From Pseudomonas extremorientalis (GTDB lineage Bacteria; Pseudomonadota; Gammaproteobacteria; Pseudomonadales; Pseudomonadaceae), in assembly GCF_001870465.1 (NCBI RefSeq), contig NZ_MDGK01000058.1:324355-388354 (forward strand): a stretch of 64,000 nucleotides of DNA, given 5' to 3'. The notes beneath the pieces were generated by a model, which saw nothing but the letters and a program-made list of their open reading frames with translations, did not search any database and was not told the DNA's origin. A program made the translations under genes and the position numbers. Positions 57,540-64,000 of this stretch are shown here, piece after piece; within the stretch, counting starts at the first letter, position 1, and every line of letters starts with the position of its first letter.

Positions 57540-59936
57540 TTAATGCGTGCTAATTCTTTCCTTGGAATCAGACTCGCGTTTTTCGTCCTTAGCAACTATC
57601 TCCGGAGCCACATCCGGCAAGGGCTCCGGCGCGTATTGCAGCGCAATTTGCAGGACCTCGTCAATCCATTTAACCGGTTTAATCTGAAGATCCTGCTTGA
57701 TATTGTCAGGAATTTCCTTCAAGTCGCGAACATTCTCTTCAGGAATGATCACGGTCTTGATACCGCCCCGGTGTGCAGCCAGCAATTTCTCTTTCAGACC
57801 ACCGATAGCCAATACCTGGCCACGCAGGGTGATTTCACCGGTCATGGCGACATCGGCGCGTACCGGAATGCCGGTCAATGCCGAAACCAGCGCCGTGCAC
57901 ATGCCTACGCCAGCGCTAGGACCGTCCTTGGGGGTCGCCCCTTCCGGCATATGGATATGCGTGTCGTGCTTCTCGTGGAAGTCCAGGGGGATCCCCAGGC
58001 TCCTGGCGCGGCTGCGCACCACGGTCTGCGCGGCAGTGATGGACTCGACCATCACGTCACCGAGCGATCCGGTCTTGATCAACTGGCCTTTGCCTGGAAT
58101 CACTGCGGCTTCGATGGTCAGCAACTCGCCGCCCACCTGGGTCCACGCCAGTCCAGTCACCTGGCCGACCTGATCCTGTTGCTCGGCCAGGCCGTAGCGG
58201 AATTTGCGCACGCCCAGGAAGTGCTCCAGGGAGTCGGCCGTGACCTTCACCGAGAAGCGTTTTTCCAGCGCGTGCTCTTTGACCGCCTTGCGGCAGATCT
58301 TCGCAATCTGGCGCTCAAGGCCCCGTACACCGGCCTCGCGGGTGTAGTAGCGCACGATGTCGCGGATCGCCTCGACCTCGAATTCGATCTCGCCTTTCTT
58401 CAGGCCATTGGCCGACGTTTGCTTGGGCGCGAGGTATTTGACGGCGATGTTGATCTTTTCGTCTTCGGTGTAACCCGGCAGACGAATCACCTCCATCCGG
58501 TCCAGCAACGCTGGCGGGATGTTCATGGAGTTGGAGGTGCACAGGAACATCACATCGGAGAGGTCGTAGTCGACTTCCAGGTAATGGTCGTTGAAATTGT
58601 GGTTCTGCTCGGGGTCAAGCACTTCCAGCAACGCCGATGCCGGATCGCCACGCATGTCGCTACCCATTTTGTCGATTTCATCGAGCAGGAACAGCGGGTT
58701 GCGCACACCGACCTTTGTCATCTTTTGAATCAATCTTCCTGGCATCGAACCGATGTACGTGCGGCGATGACCACGGATTTCCGCTTCATCCCGTACACCA
58801 CCAAGGGCCATGCGCACGAACTTACGGTTGGTAGCGTTGGCAATCGACTCGGCCAGGGAGGTTTTACCCACACCCGGCGGACCAACCAGGCACAACACCG
58901 GGCCACGGATTTTCTTCACGCGTTTTTGCACAGCGAGGTATTCGAGGATGCGTTCCTTGACTTCTTCCAGGCCATAGTGATCGGCGTCGAGAATGTCTTC
59001 GGCACGAGCGAGGTCCAGGCGTACCTTGGTCTGAGCCTTCCACGGCACCTGCACCAGCCAGTCGATGTAGGACCGCACCACGGTGGCTTCGGCCGACATC
59101 GGCGACATCTGCTTGAGCTTGTTCAGCTCGGCGGTGGCTTTGGTCAGGGCGTCTTTCGGCAGGCCGGCGGCATCGATGCGCTTTTTCAGCTCTTCGATTT
59201 CGTTGTGGCCTTCCTCGCTGTCGCCGAGTTCCTTCTGAATGGCCTTCATCTGCTCATTCAAGTAGTACTCGCGCTGACTGCGCTCCATTTGCTTCTTCAC
59301 GCGACCACGAATGCGCTTCTCAACCTGCAACAGGTCGATTTCGGCATCCAGCAGTGCCAATACATGTTCTACACGTGCCGGCAAGTCGATGATTTCGAGG
59401 ATGTCCTGCTTCTGCTCGATCTTCAGCGCCATGTGCGCGGCCATGGTGTCGACCAGGCGGCTCGGCTCATCGATGCTGTTGAGGGAGGACAGGACTTCAG
59501 CCGGGACTTTCTTGCCCAACTGCACATACTGCTCGAACTGCGAGAGCAGGCTGCGTACAAACACTTCGGACTCGCGCTCAGGGGCCTCGACTTCGTCGAT
59601 CAGCGCCACTTCGGCGCGCAGGTGGCCGTCCACTTCCATGAAGCGTTCCACCGCACCACGCTGCTCGCCTTCCACCAGCACCTTGACGGTGCCATCGGGT
59701 AGCTTGAGCAGTTGCAGCACGGTGGCAATGGTACCGACGCGATACAGGGCATCTTCGCCTGGATCATCATCGGCAGGATTTCTCTGGGCCAACAGCAGGA
59801 TCTGCTTGTCGCCCGTCATCGCGGCCTCGAGGGCTTCGATAGACTTCTCGCGCCCCACGAACAGCGGGATAACCATGTGCGGATAGACGACGACATCACG
59901 CAACGGCAGGAGAGGCAATTCGATGGTTGTCTTCAT
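57540..59936 (-). CDS. lon: ATP-dependent protease Lon
   Basis: The 798-residue protease has the Lon N-terminal substrate domain (LPLLPLRDVVVYPHMVIPLFVGREKSIEALEAA), an AAA+ module with Walker A GPPGVGKTSL and Walker B LFLLDEIDKMG, and a C-terminal serine-lysine protease domain with the catalytic serine in PKDGPSAGVGM and the lysine in GLKEKLLAAHRGGIK. It degrades damaged and regulatory proteins such as RpoH targets and SulA. A sigma-32-like promoter lies upstream (59978-60006). The start is ATG 59936 (MKTTIELPLL). Confidence 0.97.
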   Translation of the reverse strand: MKTTIELPLLPLRDVVVYPHMVIPLFVGREKSIEALEAAMTGDKQILLLAQRNPADDDPGEDALYRVGTIATVLQLLKLPDGTVKVLVEGEQRGAVERFMEVDGHLRAEVALIDEVEAPERESEVFVRSLLSQFEQYVQLGKKVPAEVLSSLNSIDEPSRLVDTMAAHMALKIEQKQDILEIIDLPARVEHVLALLDAEIDLLQVEKRIRGRVKKQMERSQREYYLNEQMKAIQKELGDSEEGHNEIEELKKRIDAAGLPKDALTKATAELNKLKQMSPMSAEATVVRSYIDWLVQVPWKAQTKVRLDLARAEDILDADHYGLEEVKERILEYLAVQKRVKKIRGPVLCLVGPPGVGKTSLAESIANATNRKFVRMALGGVRDEAEIRGHRRTYIGSMPGRLIQKMTKVGVRNPLFLLDEIDKMGSDMRGDPASALLEVLDPEQNHNFNDHYLEVDYDLSDVMFLCTSNSMNIPPALLDRMEVIRLPGYTEDEKINIAVKYLAPKQTSANGLKKGEIEFEVEAIRDIVRYYTREAGVRGLERQIAKICRKAVKEHALEKRFSVKVTADSLEHFLGVRKFRYGLAEQQDQVGQVTGLAWTQVGGELLTIEAAVIPGKGQLIKTGSLGDVMVESITAAQTVVRSRARSLGIPLDFHEKHDTHIHMPEGATPKDGPSAGVGMCTALVSALTGIPVRADVAMTGEITLRGQVLAIGGLKEKLLAAHRGGIKTVIIPEENVRDLKEIPDNIKQDLQIKPVKWIDEVLQIALQYAPEPLPDVAPEIVAKDEKRESDSKERISTH

Positions 59937-59977
59937 GATTTCGCCTCTATGACAATTGAAAAGTAAGCTTGAAACCA

Positions 59978-60006
59978 AGATGGGGTCTGCATGCAAAAAA
60001 AACAAG
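59978..60006 (-). promoter_or_regulatory. Sigma-32 (heat-shock) promoter of lon
   Basis: On the minus strand CTTGTTT (60006-60000), a 14-base spacer and CCCCATCT match the RpoH consensus (CTTGAAA, 13-14 bases, CCCCATnT): four of seven positions at -35 and all fixed positions at -10. It lies about 45 bases upstream of the lon start codon. Lon is a known heat-shock gene. Confidence 0.7.
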
Positions 60007-60062
60007 CTTATTGCCAGCAGTTAACGCAGTAAACGCTCCTGCGTAAAAACGCCGTAAAAACA

Positions 60063-60084
60063 AAGGGGCCCCTGGAGGCCCCTT
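60063..60084 (-). terminator. Terminator after clpX
   Basis: AAGGGGCC and GGCCCCTT form the stem (60063-60070 with 60077-60084), followed on the minus strand by TGTTTTTAC. It separates clpX from lon. Confidence 0.8.
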
Positions 60085-60108
60085 GCTTATACAAACACTG
60101 CGAAACGC

Positions 60109-61392
60109 TTACGCGTCTGGCGCAGCCTTGGCAGTCGGCTCACTGTTTTCGTAGATATACAGTGGCTTGGACTTGCCTTCTATAACGCTTTCATCGATCA
60201 CCACTTTACTCACCTCGGACTGCGAGGGGATTTCGTACATGGTGTCGAGCAACACGCCTTCGAGAATCGAACGCAGGCCACGTGCACCGGTCTTGCGCTC
60301 CAGTGCCCGCTTGGCCACTGATTTGAGTGCGTCGGTACGGAACTCGAGGTCTACACCTTCCATCTCGAACAACTTGGCGTATTGCTTGGTCAGGGCGTTC
60401 TTCGGCTCGGTGAGGATCTGAATCAAAGCCGCCTCATCCAACTCGTCCAACGTGGCCAGGACCGGCAGACGACCAACGAATTCAGGGATCAGACCGAACT
60501 TGACCAGATCGTCAGGTTCGACTTCACGCAGGGACTCGCCCACCTTCTTGCCTTCTTCCTTGCTGCGCACTTCTGCACTGAAGCCAATGCCACCACGGGT
60601 GGAACGCTGCTGGATCACTTTTTCCAGGCCGGAGAACGCACCGCCACAGATGAACAGGATGTTGCGTGTATCAACCTGAAGGAATTCCTGCTGCGGGTGC
60701 TTGCGGCCCCCTTGTGGCGGTACGGAAGCGACCGTGCCTTCGATCAGTTTCAACAGTGCCTGCTGCACGCCTTCACCGGAAACGTCCCGGGTGATCGACG
60801 GGTTGTCCGACTTGCGCGAGATCTTGTCGATTTCGTCGATGTAGACAATACCCATCTGGGCCTTCTCTACGTCGTAGTCGCACTTCTGCAGCAGTTTCTG
60901 AATGATGTTCTCGACATCTTCACCCACGTAGCCAGCCTCGGTAAGGGTGGTGGCGTCGGCGATGGTGAACGGAACGTTCAGCAGGCGAGCGAGGGTTTCT
61001 GCAAGCAGGGTTTTACCCGAGCCTGTAGGACCGATCAGCAAGATATTGCTCTTGCCGAGTTCAACTTCGTCGCCTTTCTTGTCACGCTGGTTCAAGCGCT
61101 TGTAGTGGTTGTATACCGCTACGGCCAGAACCTTCTTTGCACGCTCTTGACCAATCACATACTGGTCAAGGATGCCGCTGATTTCTTTAGGCGAAGGCAA
61201 TTTATGCGCGCTGCTCTCGGCCTGGGCTTCCTGCACCTCCTCACGGATGATGTCATTGCACAGGTCGACGCATTCGTCGCAGATAAACACCGAGGGGCCG
61301 GCAATCAATTTGCGTACTTCATGCTGGCTTTTGCCACAGAAGGAGCAATAGAGCAGCTTGCCGTTGTCCTCGCCGTTGCGGGTGTCAGTCAT
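60109..61392 (-). CDS. clpX: ATP-dependent protease ATP-binding subunit ClpX
   Basis: The 427-residue AAA+ unfoldase has the N-terminal zinc finger (YCSFCGKSQHEV...CDECVDLC), Walker A GPTGSGKTLLAETLARLL, Walker B IVYIDEIDKISR, and the sensor region with GARGLRSILE. It recognises tagged substrates and feeds them to ClpP. It lies 112 bases downstream of clpP. The start is ATG 61392 (MTDTRNGEDNGK). Confidence 0.97.
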   Translation of the reverse strand: MTDTRNGEDNGKLLYCSFCGKSQHEVRKLIAGPSVFICDECVDLCNDIIREEVQEAQAESSAHKLPSPKEISGILDQYVIGQERAKKVLAVAVYNHYKRLNQRDKKGDEVELGKSNILLIGPTGSGKTLLAETLARLLNVPFTIADATTLTEAGYVGEDVENIIQKLLQKCDYDVEKAQMGIVYIDEIDKISRKSDNPSITRDVSGEGVQQALLKLIEGTVASVPPQGGRKHPQQEFLQVDTRNILFICGGAFSGLEKVIQQRSTRGGIGFSAEVRSKEEGKKVGESLREVEPDDLVKFGLIPEFVGRLPVLATLDELDEAALIQILTEPKNALTKQYAKLFEMEGVDLEFRTDALKSVAKRALERKTGARGLRSILEGVLLDTMYEIPSQSEVSKVVIDESVIEGKSKPLYIYENSEPTAKAAPDA

Positions 61393-61440
61393 TCGTTCGA
61401 TCCAAATCCGATAGGCTTGCAACACAAGATGAAGGCTTAT

Positions 61441-61460
61441 GCGGGCTTTTTCAAGCCCGC
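61441..61460. terminator. Hairpin between clpP and clpX
   Basis: GCGGGCTT and AAGCCCGC form an eight-base-pair stem with loop TTTC. There is no T run, so it is more likely an attenuator or RNA-stabilising hairpin than a full terminator. Confidence 0.55.
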
Positions 61461-61504
61461 CAGTGGTCGGACATGCCGACCAGCCCTATTTTGAGCGGCT
61501 TATA

Positions 61505-62140
61505 TTAAGCGGGGCGCTTTTCGATCACTGCGTCGATCAGGCCATATGCCTGCGCCGCTTCGGCACTCATGAAGTTGTCGCGGTTGGTATCGCGCTCGAT
61601 TTCTTCCAGGGTGCGCCCGCTGTGCTTGGCCATCAGCGTGTTGAGGCGCTCGCGGATAAACAGAATTTCCTTGGCGTGGATTTCGATGTCCGACGCCTGG
61701 CCCTGGAAACCGCCCAGTGGCTGGTGAATCATCACGCGCGAGTTGGGCAGGCAGAAGCGCTTGCCCTCGGCACCGGCAGTCAGCAGGAACGCGCCCATGC
61801 TGCAGGCCTGGCCGACGCAGGTGGTCGACACGTTCGGCTTGATGAACTGCATGGTGTCGTAGATCGACATGCCCGCCGTTACCGAACCGCCTGGGGAGTT
61901 GATGTAGAGATGGATGTCCTTGTCCGGGTTTTCCGCTTCAAGGAACAGCAGCTGCGCACAGATCAGGTTGGCCATGTAGTCCTCTACGGGGCCCACCAGA
62001 AAGATCACTCGCTCCTTGAGCAGGCGCGAGTAGATGTCGTAGGCGCGTTCGCCACGAGCGGACTGCTCGACAACCATCGGGACCAGGCCGCCAGCGGCCT
62101 GGATATCAGAGTTCTGCTGAATATAGGAATTACGGAACAT
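61505..62140 (-). CDS. clpP: ATP-dependent Clp protease proteolytic subunit
   Basis: The 211-residue serine protease carries the catalytic serine in GQACSMGAFLL, the histidine in RVMIHQPLGGFQGQASDIEIHA, and the aspartate in ERDTNRDNFMSAEAAQAYGLID. Forming a double seven-subunit ring, it degrades proteins delivered by ClpX (and ClpA). It lies between tig and clpX, the standard order. The start is ATG 62140. Confidence 0.97.
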   Translation of the reverse strand: MFRNSYIQQNSDIQAAGGLVPMVVEQSARGERAYDIYSRLLKERVIFLVGPVEDYMANLICAQLLFLEAENPDKDIHLYINSPGGSVTAGMSIYDTMQFIKPNVSTTCVGQACSMGAFLLTAGAEGKRFCLPNSRVMIHQPLGGFQGQASDIEIHAKEILFIRERLNTLMAKHSGRTLEEIERDTNRDNFMSAEAAQAYGLIDAVIEKRPA

Positions 62141-62180
62141 GCTCTGCAGTTACTCCCAAATAGTCATGTCTTGAAAACGC

Positions 62181-62205
62181 ATAAGCCAGCGCGAGGCTGG
62201 CTTAT
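62181..62205. terminator. Hairpin after tig
   Basis: ATAAGCCAGC and GCTGGCTTAT form a perfect ten-base-pair stem with loop GCGAG between tig and clpP. A short AT tail follows, so it is probably a partial terminator. Confidence 0.6.
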
Positions 62206-62231
62206 GGTTGAATTTCCAACGAGTTGGACAG

Positions 62232-63542
62232 TCAGTCGGCTTGTGCTGCTTCCGCCGGTTTGACTGCTTCTTCGTAAGAGACCGCTTTATCGGTCACCTT
62301 AGCCTTCTGCAGAACAGTATCCACAACTTGTTCTTCCAGCACAACCGAACGCACTTCGTTCAGTTGCTGATCGTTCTTGTAGTACCAAGCCACGACCTGC
62401 TCAGGCTCCTGGTAGGCCGAAGCCATTTCCTGGATCATTTCGCGAACGCGGTCTTCGTCCGGCTTGAGGTCGAACTGCTTGACCACTTCAGCCACGATCA
62501 GACCCAGCACGACGCGACGCTTGGCTTGCTCTTCGAACAGCTCGGCCGGCAGCTGGTCAGGCTTGATGTTGCCACCAAACTGCTGAACAGCTTGAACGCG
62601 CAGGCGATCCACTTCGTTGGACAGCAGGGCCTTGGGCACTTCGATCGGGTTGGCAGCCAGCAGACCGTCCATGACCTGGTTCTTGACCTTGGACTTGATG
62701 GCCTGGCGCAGCTCGCGCTCCATGTTCTTGCGAACTTCGGCGCGGAAACCTTCGATACCGGTTTCCTTGATACCGAATTGCGCGAAGAATTCTTCGTTCA
62801 GCTCTGGCAGCTTAGGCTCGGAAACGCTGTTGACGGTCACGGTGAACTCGGCGGCTTTGCCAGCCAGGTCCAGGTTCTGGTAGTCAGCAGGGAAGGTCAG
62901 GTTCAGAACGCGTTCTTCGCCGGCTTTGGCGCCAACCAGGCCGTCTTCGAAACCCGGGATCATGCGGTTGGAACCCAGCACCAGCTGAGTGCCCTTGGCG
63001 GAGCCGCCAGCGAACACTTCGCCGTCAACCTTGCCAACGAAATCGATGTTCAGCTGGTCTTCGTTCTGGGCAGCACGCTCAGCCACTTCGAAACGGGTGT
63101 TCTGCTTGCGCAGGATTTCCAGCATGTTGTCCAGGTCCGAGTCAGCCACTTCGGCGCTCAGGCGCTCGATGGCAATACCGTCGAAACCGGCCACTTCAAA
63201 CTCAGGGAACACTTCGAATACGGCAACGTATTCCAGGTCCTTGCCTGCTTCCAGGGACTTAGGCTCGATCGACGGCGAACCCGCCGGGTTCAGCTTGTGT
63301 TCAACGACCGCTTCGTAGAAAGAAGCCTGGATCACGTCGCCCACAGCTTCCTGGCGCGCATCGGCACCAAAACGGCGCTTGATTTCGCTCATTGGCACTT
63401 TGCCTGGACGGAAACCAGCGATCTTGGCCTTCTGGGCAGTCTGCTGCAGACGCTTGTTGACCGCAGTCTCGAGACGCTCAGCCGGCACGGTGATGCTCAG
63501 GCGACGCTCGATAGCAGTAGTATTTTCAACAGAAACTTGCAT
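62232..63542 (-). CDS. tig: Trigger factor
   Basis: The 436-residue ribosome-associated chaperone has the ribosome-binding domain with the signature region FRPGKVPMSEIKRRFG, the FKBP-type isomerase domain (VDFVGKVDGEVFAGGSAKGTQLVLGSNRMIPGFEDGLVGAKAGEER), and a helical C-terminal chaperone domain. It binds nascent chains at the peptide exit. It starts at ATG 63542 (MQVSVENTTAIERRL), the family N-terminus. Confidence 0.97.
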   Translation of the reverse strand: MQVSVENTTAIERRLSITVPAERLETAVNKRLQQTAQKAKIAGFRPGKVPMSEIKRRFGADARQEAVGDVIQASFYEAVVEHKLNPAGSPSIEPKSLEAGKDLEYVAVFEVFPEFEVAGFDGIAIERLSAEVADSDLDNMLEILRKQNTRFEVAERAAQNEDQLNIDFVGKVDGEVFAGGSAKGTQLVLGSNRMIPGFEDGLVGAKAGEERVLNLTFPADYQNLDLAGKAAEFTVTVNSVSEPKLPELNEEFFAQFGIKETGIEGFRAEVRKNMERELRQAIKSKVKNQVMDGLLAANPIEVPKALLSNEVDRLRVQAVQQFGGNIKPDQLPAELFEEQAKRRVVLGLIVAEVVKQFDLKPDEDRVREMIQEMASAYQEPEQVVAWYYKNDQQLNEVRSVVLEEQVVDTVLQKAKVTDKAVSYEEAVKPAEAAQAD

Positions 63543-63942
63543 GGATATTCCTCGTTGCACAGACGTTAGCCGGCCATTTCCGACCCCAATCAAGGGCATG
63601 CATTCTAGTGGGTCAAACTCAAGAAGTCACCCTACTGCAAATACGCCCGAAAACAGCCGGCAATTTATCGGTACGAAGGCACTGATGCACCTCGCCCCGG
63701 TGACAAATACAGCCCATCACGCCAGGGCTCTGCGCCGCCCCTTCTATATATAGAAGAAGTCGTCATCCATCTCCCTGACGGCCAACCCTTCAAACAGGGC
63801 TGACAGGCAGCGCAGCATCATCGAGATACATAAATACGACGAAACGCCCTGCCGTTGCGGCCCACTACGTGCTGCCGCCGAATAGTCGAACCGCTGAAAC
63901 CAAAAAAGGCGCCAGACTGTTAAATCTGGCGCCTTTCGAATA
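63543..63942. other. Promoter region of tig and spacer to the tRNA; contains a 16-base palindrome
   Basis: I see no gene in these 400 bases. CTTCTATATATAGAAG at 63741-63756 is a perfect palindrome and might be a regulatory site or a cruciform-prone repeat. The tRNA terminator occupies 63905-63936. Confidence 0.5.
63905..63936 (-). terminator. Terminator after tRNA-His
   Basis: AAAGGCGCCAGA and TCTGGCGCCTTT form a 12-base-pair stem with loop CTGTTAAA, followed on the minus strand by TTTTG. It lies just downstream of the tRNA in its direction of transcription. Confidence 0.85.
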
Positions 63943-64000
63943 TGGGGTGGACGAAGGGGATCGAACCCTCGACAACGGGAGTCACAATCCCGTGCTCTAC
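63943..64000 (-). tRNA. tRNA-His (GTG), 3' part; 5' end outside window
   Basis: The minus-strand sequence ends in CACCCCA with an encoded CCA. The T-arm is GAGGGTTCGATCCCC, and the anticodon loop contains TTGTGAC (anticodon GTG, His) between GGGA and TCCC arms. Only 58 of about 76 bases are visible; the acceptor 5' strand and part of the D-arm lie beyond the edge. A tRNA cluster upstream of tig is usual in pseudomonads. Confidence 0.93.

Noticed and set aside
57543..59702. A 719-residue open frame on the plus strand antisense to lon.
   Set aside because: Long antisense frames are common in high-GC Pseudomonas genes; it shows no recognisable domain, while the opposite strand encodes an intact Lon.

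Overview
The window is chromosomal DNA from a fluorescent pseudomonad, most likely the Pseudomonas fluorescens group. The evidence is the high-GC codon use, the conserved tig-clpP-clpX-lon-hupB-ppiD block, genus-specific small RNAs (CrcY and PrrF) and SBW25-type REP/REPIN repeats. No prophage, CRISPR array or intact insertion sequence was seen.

Layout. 1-3093: the end of a fimbrial chaperone gene and a complete usher. 3163-8561: tamB and tamA (minus strand). 8626-14143: an acetyltransferase, exonuclease III, a PstS-OmpA fusion, and an acyl-CoA dehydrogenase divergent from a LysR regulator. 14200-23421: the leucine/isovalerate (liu) locus. It holds liuR-liuE, an acyl-CoA synthetase and liuABCD, three LiuR-type operators, and the sigma-54-driven sRNA CrcY between liuE and the synthetase. 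23418-24725: an S24-type repressor that has lost both catalytic residues, a small DUF6124-like gene and the Fur-controlled sRNA PrrF. 25000-29196: an M14 carboxypeptidase, then a catalase-like peroxidase/cytochrome b561 operon divergent from an ECF sigma/anti-sigma pair; both transcription units carry the same promoter motif. 29193-35519: a seven-gene Csu-type (archaic) chaperone-usher pilus operon. 35708-38143: a ZapE/AFG1-like ATPase and a leucine-rich-repeat kinase. 38187-45551: yebC-like regulator, a LysR regulator with phnWX, a cytochrome b561, a PLP deaminase/desulfhydrase and fadH. 45764-48014: an apparently non-catalytic membrane-anchored nitrilase homologue, an AraC regulator and a 28-residue small gene. 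48223-52564: a MarR regulator between a C-terminal-only homologue of the homodimeric pyruvate dehydrogenase E1 and a full-length stand-alone E1; both flanking promoters share ATTGCAAT repeats. 52566-54966: a DUF2242 lipoprotein, a deletion scar joining LysR and MFS transporter remnants, and a DUF2938/MerR pair. 55015-64000: ppiD, a structured RNA candidate, hupB, lon (with a sigma-32-like promoter), clpX, clpP, tig and a truncated tRNA-His.

The most interesting points are the half-E1/MarR/full-E1 locus, the protease-dead S24 repressor, the pseudo-nitrilase, the twin ECF promoters, and CrcY sitting inside the leucine-catabolism locus. All calls come from reading the sequence; no database search was run.
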